From the NCBI RefSeq assembly GCF_040054535.1, contig NC_090785.1:19009001-19073000 (forward strand): a stretch of 64,000 bases of DNA, read 5' to 3'. The notes under the pieces were generated by a model that did no database searches, had not been told where the DNA came from, and saw nothing but the letters and a program-made list of their open reading frames with translations. The translations under genes were made by a program, and so were the position numbers. Positions 12,383 to 22,649 of this stretch are shown here, in pieces (the first letter of the stretch is position 1; each line of letters starts with the position of its first letter). The DNA comes from Antennarius striatus. Lineage: Eukaryota > Chordata > Actinopteri > Lophiiformes > Antennariidae.

Positions 12383-15300
12383 CTTCTTCTTCTTTTCCTT
12401 TCGGCTTTTCCCTTCAGGGGTCGCCACAGCGAATCAATTTCCTCCATCTAGCCCTGTCCTTTGAATCCTCTTCACTCCCACCAACTACCTTCATGTCTTC
12501 CCTCATTACATCCATAAACCTCCTCTTTGGTCTTCCTCTAGGTCTCCTGCCTGGCGGTTCAAAACTCAGCATCCTTCTACCAATATATTCACTATCTCTC
12601 CTCTGGACATGTCCAAACCATCTCAGTCTGGCCTCTCTGACTTTATCTCCAAAACCTCTAACATGTGCTGTCCCTCTGATGTACTCATTCCTGATCCTAT
12701 CCTTCCTGGTCACTCCCAGAGAGAACCTCAGCATCTTCATCTCTGCTACCTCCAGCTCTTTCTCCTGTCTTTTCTTCAGTGACACTGTCTCTAGACCAAA
12801 CAACATCGCTGGTCTCACCACAGTTTTGTACACCTTTCCTTTCATTTTAGCTGAAACTCTTCTATCACACATCACACCTGACACTTTCCTCCACCCGTAC
12901 CATCCTGCCTGTACACGCTTCTTCACCTCTTTTCCACACTCTCCATTGCTCTGGACTGTTGACCCTAAGTACTTAAAATCCTCCACCTTCTTGATCTCTT
13001 CTCCCTGTAGCCTCACTCTTCCACTTGGGTCCCTCTCATTCACACACATGTACTCTGTCTTACTGCGGCTAACCTTCATTCCTCTCCTTTCCAGGACAAA
13101 CCTCCACCTCTCTAGCTTCTCCTCCACCTGTTCCCTGCTCTCACCGCAGATCACAATGTCATCTGCAAACATCATAGTCCATGGAGATTCCTGTCTAACC
13201 TCGTCTGTCAGCCTGTCCATCACCATAGCGAACAAGAAGGGGCTCAGAGCTGATCCCTGATGCAGTCCCACCTCCACCTTGAACTCCTCTGTCACACCTA
13301 CAGCACACCTCACCACTGTCCTACAGTCCTCATACATGTCCTGCACTGCTCTAACATACTTCTCTGCCACTCCAGACTTCCTCATACAATACCACAGTTC
13401 CTCTCTGGGCACCCTGTCATAAGCTTTCTCTAGATCTACAAAAACACAATGCAGCTCCCTCTGGCCTTCTCTGTACTTCTCTATCAACATCCTCAGAGCA
13501 AATACTGCATCTGTAGTACTCTTTTTTGGCATGAAACCATACTGCTGCTCACAAATGCTCACTTCTGCCCTTAGTCTAGCTTCCACTACTCTCTCCCATA
13601 ACTTCATTGTATGGCTCATCAGTTTTATTCCTCTGTAGTTGCCACAACTCTGCACATCTCCCTTGTTCTTAAAAATGGGCACCAGCACACTACTCCTCCA
13701 TTCCTCAGGCATCTTCTCACTATCTAAGATCCTGTTGAACAACCCAGTCAGAAACTCTACTGCCACCTCTCCTAGACACTTCCATACCTCTACAGGTATA
13801 TCATCAGGACCAACTGCCTTTCCACTCTTCATCCTCTTCAATGCCCTCCTCACTTCATCCTGACTAATCTTTGCTACATCCTGGTCCACAAAAGTCACCT
13901 CTTCTAGTCTTTGTTCTCTCTCATTTTCCACGTTCATCAACTCTTCAAAGTACTCTTTCCATCTTCCCATCACACTACTGGCACCTGTCAATAGACTTCC
14001 ATCCCTATCCTTAATCACCCTAACCTGCTGCACGTCCTTCCCATCTCTGTCTCTCTGTCTTGCCAACCGGTATAGATCAGTCTCTCCCTCCTTACTGTCC
14101 AACCTAGCATACAAGTCATCATAAGCTTCTTGTTTGGCCTTTGCTACCTCTACCTTCACCTTACGCTGCATCTCCCTGTACTCCTGTCTACTCTCCTCGG
14201 TCCTCTCAGTGTCCCACTTCTTCTTAGCTAACCTCTTTCTCTGTATGCACTCCTGTACCTCCTCATTCCACCACCAAGTCTCTTTATCTACTTTCCTTCC
14301 AGATGACACACCAAGTACTCTCCTACCTGTCTCCCTGATCACATTAGCTGTAGTTGTCCAGTCATCTGGAAGCACCTCCTTACCACCCAGAGCCTGTCTT
14401 AACTCCTTCCTAAAAGTCCTGCAACACTCTTCCTTTTTCAGCTTCCACCATTTCGTCTTCTGCTCTGCCTTTGCCCTCTTGATCTTCCTCACCACCAGAG
14501 TCATCCTACACACCACCATCCTATGCTGTTTGGCTACACTCTCACCTACCACTACTTTACAGTCACTGATCTCCTTCAGGTTACACCGTCTACACAAGAT
14601 GTAGTCTACCTGTGTGCTCCTACCGCCACTCTTATAGGTCACTCTATGTTCCTGCCTCTTCTGGAAGAAAGTATTCACTACAGCCATTTCCATCCTTTTT
14701 GCAAAGTCAACTACCATCTGTCCTTCTGCGTTCCTCTCCTGGATACCAAACCTGCCCATCACATCCCCATCCCCTCTGTTTCCTGCACCAACATGTCCAT
14801 TGAAGTCTGCTCCAATGACAACTCTCTCACTTCTAGGCAAGCTCTGCATCACTTCATCAAAGTCCGACCAGAATTTCTCCTTCTCCTCCAGCTCACATCC
14901 TACCTGTGGAGCATACCCGCTAACAACATTGAACATCACACCTTCTATTTCTAGCTTCAGACTCATCACTCTATCCGACACTCTTTTTACCTCCAGGACA
15001 TTCCTAACAAACTCCTCCTTCAAGATAACTCCTACTCCATTTCTCTTCCCATCTACACCATGATAGAACAACTTGAACCCTGCTCCTAAACTTCTAGCCT
15101 TGCTACCTTTCCACCTGGTCTCCTGTACACACAGTATGTCTACCTTCCTCCTCTGCATCATGTCAACCAACTCTCTACCTTTTCCTGTCATAGTTCCAAC
15201 ATTCAACGTCCCTACTCTCAGTCCTATACTCTTGGTGTTCCTCTTCTCTTTCTTCGAGCGAACGCACTTTCCTCCTCTCCTTCTTCGACCAACAGTAATC

Positions 15301-15518
15301 CAATTTCCACCGGTGCCCTGTAGGTCAACAGCACCGATGGCGGTCGTTGTTAACCCGGGCCTCGACCGATCCGGTATGGAAGTCATAGGTTTGATTCGCA
15401 TCTTTGATTTGGCAAAAGTTTTACGCCGGATGCCCTTCCTGACGCAACCCTCTGTATTTATCCGGGCTTGGGACCGGCACAATAAGACACTGGCTTGTGT
15501 CCTCTTGCGGCTACATTA
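12383..15518 (-). mobile_element. Full-length RTE-like retrotransposon with 15-bp target duplication
   Basis: The element is bounded by a 15-base direct repeat, tatcaagttatactt, at 12368-12382 and 15519-15533. On the minus strand its 3' end is an AAG-rich tail (plus-strand cttcttcttctt). It interrupts the ORF2 of the older L1-type element. The perfect target duplication and uninterrupted coding frame imply a recent insertion. Confidence 0.9.
12414..15482 (-). CDS. RTE-like endonuclease-reverse transcriptase, intact 1022 aa
   Basis: A single-ORF retrotransposon polyprotein. The N-terminal part (about residues 88-325) is an AP-type endonuclease: LNVG near 93, the catalytic-type Glu in VQETRW (E121), GADFNGH (D226, N228), VDYIL (D293) and a closing His (H320). 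The reverse transcriptase occupies roughly 590-840, with YRGIKL, motif A FVDLEKAYD (681-689), HQGSALSP and the catalytic FADD (772-775). The C-terminal region has the RWFGHVQRR and GRRPRGRPKRR signatures typical of RTE elements. No stop or frameshift is visible, so the protein could be active. It would nick target DNA and prime reverse transcription of its own RNA. Clade assignment is from motif recall, not a tree. The first ATG is used because it lies 36 bases inside the element end. Confidence 0.9.
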   Translation of the reverse strand: MCRSQARINTEGCVRKGIRRKTFAKSKMRIKPMTSIPDRSRPGLTTTAIGAVDLQGTGGNWITVGRRRRGGKCVRSKKEKRNTKSIGLRVGTLNVGTMTGKGRELVDMMQRRKVDILCVQETRWKGSKARSLGAGFKLFYHGVDGKRNGVGVILKEEFVRNVLEVKRVSDRVMSLKLEIEGVMFNVVSGYAPQVGCELEEKEKFWSDFDEVMQSLPRSERVVIGADFNGHVGAGNRGDGDVMGRFGIQERNAEGQMVVDFAKRMEMAVVNTFFQKRQEHRVTYKSGGRSTQVDYILCRRCNLKEISDCKVVVGESVAKQHRMVVCRMTLVVRKIKRAKAEQKTKWWKLKKEECCRTFRKELRQALGGKEVLPDDWTTTANVIRETGRRVLGVSSGRKVDKETWWWNEEVQECIQRKRLAKKKWDTERTEESRQEYREMQRKVKVEVAKAKQEAYDDLYARLDSKEGETDLYRLARQRDRDGKDVQQVRVIKDRDGSLLTGASSVMGRWKEYFEELMNVENEREQRLEEVTFVDQDVAKISQDEVRRALKRMKSGKAVGPDDIPVEVWKCLGEVAVEFLTGLFNRILDSEKMPEEWRSSVLVPIFKNKGDVQSCGNYRGIKLMSHTMKLWERVVEARLRAEVSICEQQYGFMPKKSTTDAVFALRMLIEKYREGQRELHCVFVDLEKAYDRVPREELWYCMRKSGVAEKYVRAVQDMYEDCRTVVRCAVGVTEEFKVEVGLHQGSALSPFLFAMVMDRLTDEVRQESPWTMMFADDIVICGESREQVEEKLERWRFVLERRGMKVSRSKTEYMCVNERDPSGRVRLQGEEIKKVEDFKYLGSTVQSNGECGKEVKKRVQAGWYGWRKVSGVMCDRRVSAKMKGKVYKTVVRPAMLFGLETVSLKKRQEKELEVAEMKMLRFSLGVTRKDRIRNEYIRGTAHVRGFGDKVREARLRWFGHVQRRDSEYIGRRMLSFEPPGRRPRGRPKRRFMDVMREDMKVVGGSEEDSKDRARWRKLIRCGDP

Positions 15519-15533
15519 TATCAAGTTATACTT

Positions 15534-16469
15534 ATTGATGGTCATCATCCAAGTTTTCATTGATAAATTGATCCACCTATTGCCCTTTTCCATTAATTTT
15601 GTAATGAGTCTTTTATCCCCTAACCTGGCCTCAATCGGTATCAGCCCAGATATGTTCTTTTCCATGTCTTTCCACCTTGCTTGATACTGAGAATTACACC
15701 AGCAAACTAAAAATCCTCAGCTGGGATGAGGTGTAATAATTCTTTAGGCATGGGAGTGCAAACCCTCCTTTTTTTTTTGGCCAATTGGAGAGTTTGAAAT
15801 CTGATCCTAGGTTTCTTCCCTTGCCAAATGAAGCGTGAAATCAGTTTATCCCATTCCTTGAAGTGTTTATCTGTAATTTCAATTGGAAGAGTTTGAAACA
15901 AATATAACTTTCTGGGCAGAATGTTCATTGACAATGTCTCAATCCTCCACTCAAAGCTTAGTATGGGTAATAAGTTACATCTTTTGGCATCTTCTTTTAT
16001 TTTCTGAATTAACACTTTAAAATTTAGTGCATATAATTATGTTAGATCTTTTGGAATATTGACCCCTAGATATCTTATACAATTCAAATTCCAATTGAAG
16101 TCAAAGCCAGTTTTTAAAATTTGGCTAGATTTATAGTTGAAACTTAAGATTTGAGTCTTTGAAATATTTAATTTATATCCTGAGACAGAGCCAAAAGCAT
16201 CAAGGAATGACATAATTTTTAAAATAGAACTTTCTGGGTTTGATAAAGTAATTAGGACGTCATCTGCAAATAAAGAAATTTTATGTTGTTGAGGTGACAT
16301 TTGTATACCTATAATATTTTTTATCTTGATTAATACCTTGGCTTAGTCCTTCGATAAATAGGGCAAACCGAAGTGGACTCATAGGGCAGCCCTGTCTGGT
16401 GCCCTGCTCCAGATCAAATGAGTTTGATATTGATCCATTTACTTTTATCCTACCTGTTGGACTTTTATA
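15534..16469 (-). pseudogene. L1-type ORF2, reverse-transcriptase C-half
   Basis: This is the part of ORF2 between the two nested insertions. The frame at 16281-16472 carries [16 protein letters not shown]. The next, at 16037-16300, carries the catalytic SLFADDVLI. The frame at 15707-16015 has a typical L1 downstream region (FKEWDKLISRFIWQGKKPR). Frame changes separate these pieces, so the gene is dead even without the insertions. Confidence 0.75.
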
Positions 16470-16481
16470 CAAAGCCTTTAT

Positions 16482-16838
16482 TCATTCATTCATTTTCCGA
16501 CCCGCTTAATCCGCTAACGCAGGTCGCGGGGCAGCCAGTGCCTATCCTGGCAGTCTCAGGGCGCGAGGCGGGGGACACTCCGGGCACGACGCCAGTGTAC
16601 CGCGGAGCCACACAGAAACAAACAACCATTCACACACACACTCACTCCTATGGTCAATTTGGGACCGGCCAATCAACCTGAAGCGCATGCTTTTGGAGGT
16701 GGGAGGAAGCCGGAGAACCCGGAGAGAACCCACGCAGACACGGGGAGAGCATGCGAACTCCGCACAGAGCGGGACTCGAACCCGGGTCCGCCGTGTTGTG
16801 AGGCAGCAGCGCTAACCACTGCGCCACCGTGCCGCCCT
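16482..16838 (-). mobile_element. tRNA-derived SINE with 12-bp target duplication
   Basis: On the minus strand the element begins gggcggcacggtggcgcagt. It carries an RNA polymerase III A box (ggcgcagtggttag) and a B box (gggttcgagtccc), then a body shared with many fish repeats, and ends in an (aatg)n tail. It is flanked by caaagcctttat at 16470-16481 and 16839-16850. It inserted inside the reverse-transcriptase frame of the L1-type element. Confidence 0.9.
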
Positions 16839-16850
16839 CAAAGCCTTTAT

Positions 16851-17822
16851 GATATTTATAAAAGTCTGGTGAAGTCCAAAATGCCCCAGAATTCTATATA
16901 GAAATGTCCAATTGACCCGATCGAATGCCTTTTCCGCATCAAGACTCAATAGAACCGCCTCTATGTTATTTTCATTAATGTATTCAATTAAATGTAGTGT
17001 TCGGCGGATGTTATCTTGGGTCTGTCTTTGCTTTATGAACCCCGTCTGATCCAAACTAATTATCTGCGTCAGAATATTTTCTAATCTTTTGGCCATAACG
17101 TGGGTAAAAATCTTGTAATCTTGGTTTAGAACACTTATCGGCCTATAGCTTCCACATTCTAGCTTATCTTTACCCTCTTTAGGTATCAAGGAAATCACTG
17201 CTTCACTCCAAGAAGGGGGAATAAAGCCAGTCTTAAGCACATAGTTAAATGCTTGCTTTATTCTAGGTATCAATATATCTCTCATTTCAATGTACCACTC
17301 TGAAGGGAATCCATCTGGTCCAGGTGACTTATTTGGTTTTATCTTTGAGATTGCCTTTTGAATTTCTTCCTCCTTAATATCATTAATTAGGCATTTATTT
17401 TGTTCAACTGAAACTGTAGGTATTCTTATCCGATCAAAAAAGTTGTCAATCTTAGTCTCATCCAGCCTGGGTTGCCTGTATAACTCCTTATAATAAGAAT
17501 CAAATAACCGTTGGATATCCTCTAGTTTACAACATATAGAATCTGTTGCGGGGTCTTTTATTTTGTAAATTGTGTTTTCTTCTTGTTGCTTTTTTAGTCT
17601 GTATGCGAGTAGCTTTGTCGATTTTCCTCTTGCTTCATAATATCTTTGTTTTAAAAAAATCATCGTTTTCTTAATATCATTCGAGAGTATTTCATTAATT
17701 TCATTCTTTATTTTATCAATTTCCCTTTTGGTTTTCCTGTCCATTGTTCTCTTATGTTGAGTTTGTAATTCTTGCAAGTCTTTTTGAAGTTGGTCATATT
17801 TTTCTTTTCTCTGTTTCTTCAA
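16851..17822 (-). pseudogene. L1-type ORF2, reverse-transcriptase N-half
   Basis: A long open frame with L1 signatures in order: a lysine-rich linker, KPNKSPGPDGFPSEWY, YRPISVLNQDYKIF, TGFIKQRQTQDN and motif A LSLDAEKAFDRV. It is cut off by the SINE at 16850. The frame continues on the far side of the SINE at 16469, as expected for a simple insertion. Confidence 0.85.
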
Positions 17823-17836
17823 TTTTGATGAGTAAC

Positions 17837-18654
17837 CTATGATCTTCCCCTAAGAACCACCTTACAAGCATCCCAGAGTATAAGTGGTGAGACTTGTCCA
17901 TTGTCATTTTCGGTGAAGTAGTCTGTAATGTCCCTTCTTATTTGCTTCTTCATTTCATTTAAAATGCCCGTATTTAACCTCCAGATAGTGTTCTTCTTGT
18001 CAGATCCCAACATCAGCTCCTTATAGACTGGGGCATGATCTGACAGGTCCATGGTTCCGATATTACAATCTTTCACCCTAAACAATTCTCTTTGAAATGT
18101 AATTAAATAATCAAGTCTAGAATAAACAGAGTGAGGGTGAGAAAAAAAAGTATAATCTTTCTTAGTTGGATTCAAATCTCTCCATATATCTGAGAGTCCA
18201 AGCTCTCTCATCATTATTCTTATATTTTTAGTAGTTTTTGGGCCCTCGGATTGATAGAGTTTTGAGGTGTCAAATTTCACGTGAAGTCTGACATTAAAGT
18301 CCCCTCCACAGATGAGGATACCTTGAGCTTCGGAGCTCATCAAATCAAAGATATATATTTATAAAATTTCCAATCAGAACCTGGGGGCACATAAACATTT
18401 AAAAGAGTAACCAAAATACCTTGTAGAACCCCTCTGACCAGTACAAATTTCCCCGCTAAGTCTTTTTTTTCAAATATGCATTCAAAATTTAATTTAGCGG
18501 AAATTAGTATTGCTACTCCTCTTTTTGAACCCTTTTTGTATGAAGATGAATACTGGTTAAATCTCCATCTCTTAAGTTTTTCACGTTCTGGTTCTGTGAG
18601 ATGGGTTTCCTGAAGGAAGGCTACTTCTATGTCCTCCTTTTTCAATTTTGACAT
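17837..18654 (-). pseudogene. L1-type ORF2, endonuclease part, frameshifted
   Basis: Two overlapping frames make up the AP-type endonuclease. The first (18340-18654) holds the catalytic FLQETHL and NVYVPPGSDW. The second (17837-18343) holds GGDFNVRL, SRLDYLI and SDHAPVY. They are in different frames, and a stop and further shift separate them from the reverse transcriptase. Confidence 0.8.
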
Positions 18655-19149
18655 TATTTTGGATCTTTTAATCGGATTTCCCAGCCCATTATATTATAGG
18701 TAACTATCTTAACTGACATTTTGTGTCTTTAAATATACTTTATTCTGCTTTATTTCTGTATGTAAAAATATTATTTCACCCCTTGAGCTACTATAAACAA
18801 TAATAAAAGCATAAACATAAACCATTAACTCAAAAGCTAAAAAATTAAACTTCATGTCCATATTGACTTCCAAAAGAAAGGCCTCTTTTACGGCCTTATC
18901 ACTCAGATGGGATAAGAGTGTTGAGGGAGAGTCTCTACCTCCTTGTTGAGGGAGAGGGCCCTCTTTAGCCCTACAGCTAATATATACTGTAGGTCCATGG
19001 TGTCCAGCATGGGGCATCCCGACCACTAATTTGATAAATTGATGCCTTCTAATGTCTTTTATACTCAGTTAATGGCCCAGCTCTGGGGACATAATTGGGG
19101 AAATAATTTAACTGTTTGTAGATCTTTCGCAGCAAAAGTTCAATACTTA

Positions 19150-20122
19150 TCAAATATCCTGCCGTCGGTAAGCCTGGAGCCTCTCCCTGAATCCCTGACC
19201 GGAGCCTGGATCAGTCCGATCTCTTCGTTTTCCTGTGGTCTGCCAAGTGAGTCGAGTGATTTGATCCAGAAGTGAACTTTGTTTCTTCAGGACCGTCACC
19301 GGTATCCCTCTCTCTGCCATGTCCGCCGTCGCCTCTTCTGCCGAGTTGTACATCACTGTTCCTTCCTTATAGAACACTCTCATTCTGGCTGGAAACGGAG
19401 TTTGAAATCTTATGTTTCTCTCCTTCAACATGGCTTTCACTTCTCCGTATTCCCTCCGCTTCCTCCTCACCTCCGGCAAGAAAAGTCGTTGTCCAGGTAT
19501 ATCTTATTGCCTTGGAAATCAAATCCCTTCTTCTGCCAGGCCCGTTTAATCACATCCTCCTTCATTCTGTAACTTGAAAACTTGATGACTACTGATCTTG
19601 GAGGGGCATCAACCGGAGGTTTTGACGGTAGCACTCGATACGCTCTCTCAATGTTTAACAGAGTAGACGGAGCTAACTCCAACCCTTTCATCAACATGTC
19701 TTCAACAATAATCAATGAGGTCGCGTTTTCTTCTTTTCCTTCTCGTACCCCATATAACTTGCATTATTCCGTCGCGATTGCCCCTCTAAGTCGGTCATTT
19801 TAGCATCCATTTGTACCTTTAGTTTCACAAGTTCGGTCACCACTTCCTCCGTCGTTTGGATGCGAGCTTCGGCCATGTTCATTCGGCTTTCTGTTTCTTT
19901 AATTCTTTCGTTTATTTTATTTATTTCTTCTCGTATGCCCTTCAGTTCTTGACTGGTAACTTTCCTGAAGTCCCGTAATTCCTTCAAAATTAGGGCCATC
20001 CCAGTGTCATGGTTCGGTCTTCTTTCAGCCTCCGGCGAAGTAGCTTCCTCTGTGTTGCTGATGCTACTAGCTTGAGTAAATTCGCCTTCTTCTTCTTCCG
20101 TCAGTTTCCTCACTTTTCCCAT
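19150..20122 (-). pseudogene. L1-type ORF1 (coiled-coil RNA-binding protein), broken
   Basis: The first frame (19712-20122) starts with an ATG and forms a heptad-rich coiled coil (INERIKETESRMNMAEARI), as in L1 ORF1 proteins, which trimerise and bind their RNA. The RNA-binding C-terminal part follows in other frames at 19467-19715 and 19150-19479, with motifs such as ERAYRVL and RNIRFQTPFPARM. At least two frameshifts make it non-functional. Confidence 0.75.
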
Positions 20123-20329
20123 GATTTCTCTTCCCTTTTTTAGGCATATTTACCAGCCCGTGTTCTTATCACTTGCCTTGGCTCATTTTCCTCTCAAAAT
20201 CGAGTTTGTACGGGCTACTTTAATTGTTACTGTCGGGAGCCTGTCTCCCTATGCTGCCATCACCATCACAGGTAACCGGAAGTCCAATATTAATTTCCTT
20301 TTCAACCCAGTAAAGGTGGATGACCGCCC

Positions 20330-20455
20330 TCCAAAGTCTGGGTCCTGCCCAGAGTTTCTTCCTCAATGAGGGAGTTTTTCCCCGCGACTGTCGCTTATGC
20401 TTGCTCTGGAAGGTTCTGTTGTTTTTCTCTGTCTGTTATCGATAAATAAAGGAAA
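20330..20455 (+). mobile_element. LINE/SINE-type 3' tail repeat
   Basis: The stretch contains gggtcctgcccagagtttct followed by gggagtttttccccgcgact and gcttgctctgga, a common teleost repeat. It ends in ataaataaagg. A related copy lies in ids copy 1 intron 7 near 5285-5385. Confidence 0.55.
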
Positions 20456-20830
20456 AAACCCTCGTGTATTGATCTCTTCCGAAGACGTTTGTGTAGGTTC
20501 TCAGTTATTCAGGTCATGGTGATCCAAAGCTGTTAAAATCAATCCATTGGACTTGGATTCAAGTTTCTTGAAACCTAAAGTCCACTGTATTGTTTTAGAC
20601 AGCTTTGGATCTCTTCCTAAGATGAGAAAGTGATTAGGTTCCCTCGACGAGGCTCAGCATGTCCTCATTTACGTAACAATAGCAATTGTTCACAGGTGAT
20701 TAAAGGTGTAGATAAAAACCTTCTTGCCGGCTCGGTTGTAGGGAATGATCACCCTTCGAGCCAAATGGCTCGGCCATGGGTGTTCTAGTGTTAAAGCATA
20801 ACGGCCATTGTTCTGTGACATTGCAGCGTG

Positions 20831-20931
20831 TATCTATCTGGAATGTCCCTGAAAAGACATTCCAGATAGATAAATACGTATGTTGACATTCCTACATTTG
20901 AACAATTTCCACATTGTGCAAATGTAGGAAT
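20831..20931. other. Two consecutive near-perfect hairpins
   Basis: Positions 20831-20847 and 20856-20872 are perfect 17-base inverted repeats around an 8-base loop. Sixteen bases on, 20888-20906 and 20913-20931 form a second stem with one mismatch in 19 and a 6-base loop. No gene is visible around them, and whether they are transcribed is unknown. Confidence 0.8.
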
Positions 20932-21894
20932 CACAGTCGCTCGGAGAAATCGTGTTTGGTATGTGGAAAACAAGTATATCGTTAGAGGATTTTCTGGTTA
21001 TTCTTGTGCTGACGTGAACAAGTCAACAAGTGGACAGAAGTGTGGATTGTTCTGATGAAGTTTGGAGATACAGAGGGAGAGATCTGCTCGAATGTCAAAG
21101 ATTCTGTTTTATCTATCAATAAATTTGTATTCTCTGGGGCTGCTGAAACCTAACTCTCCATCCATCAGTTGGACCTCTCCTCATATTTTTAACCTCTACA
21201 ATATTTGTTATAGAAAATGTTTGAGGCCATATCCGTAGCATGAGTGTGTTGTGGAAAATTTGACGAAAAACTGAACAAATTTGAAGAAACAAATCAAGAC
21301 ACTGGTAAGGCTGACATTTAAAATATGAGACAAATAAATGCAATTACAAGAAAACAGAAAGAATGCATCTTAGAAATGACTTTATAGTTATTCTTATTAT
21401 TTTATTCATTCATTTATTTCAGGCAAGGCAAGGAAAAACAAAACAAACAACAACAACAAACAAAATAATTAAATAAGCAAATAATAAATAAAGATCATAA
21501 CTCAACAGTTAAGTTTTATAGTGGTTAAAAAGCAGAGAATTTACTTTTCAAGTGGCAAATTCTACTATATCATCCATTTGGATGGCGCCCCATAGAATAT
21601 TTATCCTCTAACAATATGTTTGAGTGGACACTTTTCAGGTAAAGAACTTTTACATTTACCTTCTATGGCACAAACAGGTATAGATGTAACCACAACAAGG
21701 TGTAACCATCAGCACATATGTTACATTCGTTTCACAAAAGCAAAATAAATGATCAAACAAGTACTTTTGATGACAAGTGTCTTTCTAATTTCCATCTCCA
21801 ATTGATTTACTTGCTAACTTGAATCACATCTACATCAATGTCCGAGGCTCAGTGAGTGCCAATGGCCTCTTCTGAGGTCAGTAGCACTCACTCC

Positions 21895-22395
21895 GATCAT
21901 TATGAAATGCTTTGAGAGGGTGGTGCTGACCCATAATCATTACTACACTACTGGATCCCCTCCAGTACGCCTACCGGCCCAACAGGTCCGGCCCGACAGG
22001 TCCGGCTCAGATGCTATTGCTACAGTCCTATACAACTCTCACACCTGGAGAATAAAGACTCTGACATTAAGGTGTCCTTTATTAACTATAGCTGCGTGGT
22101 CGAGTCCACCCTGAGCGACTGCATCACTGTGTGGTACAGCTGAAGCACCAACGTGGACCGCAGACGCCTGCAGAGAGTAGTGAGGGCAGCGTCTAAAATC
22201 ATCAGGACTCCCCTGCCCTCTCTGCAGAGCATCTACAGATGCAGAGTCGCGCAGAAATGACCATGTCCACCGTCAGGGGCCCAAGCCACCCCCAACACCG
22301 ACTACTGTATTCGCTCCACCTCTCAGGCCGGAGGTACAGCAGTCTGAGTGCAGGACATCCAGATTCAAGAACTCTTTCTTTCCCTTCACCATCAG
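21895..22395 (+). mobile_element. Jockey/L2-like LINE fragment
   Basis: Degenerate plus-strand translation shows LINE reverse-transcriptase signatures: MKCFERVVLTH, then TFINYSCVVESTLSDC-like and LQRVVRAASKIIRTPLPSLQ. There are many internal deletions and frameshifts, so the fragment is dead. Confidence 0.7.
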
Positions 22396-22400
22396 ACTCC

Positions 22401-22490
22401 TTAAAGGTCCCAAATTACGCTTTTATTAGATCATGTCATTCAGGTGCCAGATGTCCAACTACACTGTATTTGAAATGTCTTGTCCCAAAC
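22401..22490 (+). repeat. Repeat end, inverted partner at 27243-27332
   Basis: The segment starts ttaaaggtcccaaattacgc and continues through catgtcattcag, caactacactg and tgaaatgtcttg. Position 27332 down to 27243 reads closely the same on the other strand. The two could be ends of one 4.9-kb element or two separate copies of a family; I cannot decide. Confidence 0.6.
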
Positions 22491-22574
22491 TGTTACAAGT
22501 TTGTCAGAAGGTTCCATTACAATCTTAATTTTCAGAAAAAAAATATTTTTCTGGTGATTATTTGATAGTTCAGG

Positions 22575-22649
22575 CTTAACCTAACCCTAACCCAAATACA
22601 GCATGCTAACCCAAACCGTAACCCAAATACAGTGGGCTAACCCTAACAC
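22575..22649 (+). repeat. Degenerate telomere-like (CCTAA)n segment
   Basis: The sequence holds cctaaccctaaccc and later gctaaccctaac, with taacccaaatacag repeated twice between them. It may be a short interstitial telomeric-like patch or a simple repeat that resembles one. Confidence 0.6.

Larger units (their letters stand above)
11225..20125 (-). mobile_element. L1-type retrotransposon, broken and twice invaded
   Basis: A long minus-strand element with two-ORF L1 layout. ORF1 lies at about 20122-19150, and ORF2 runs from about 18654 down to 11441. ORF2 is interrupted by an RTE-like element (12383-15518) and a SINE (16482-16838). Frameshifts break ORF1 and the endonuclease part of ORF2. The 3' end is near 11.2 kb beside A- and TA-rich sequence. 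I could not fix the exact ends or a target-site duplication for the L1 itself. Confidence 0.8.

Noticed and set aside
12493-15684. Several plus-strand open frames of 60-255 codons
   Set aside because: They are antisense shadows of the RTE-like protein on the minus strand and show no family signature.
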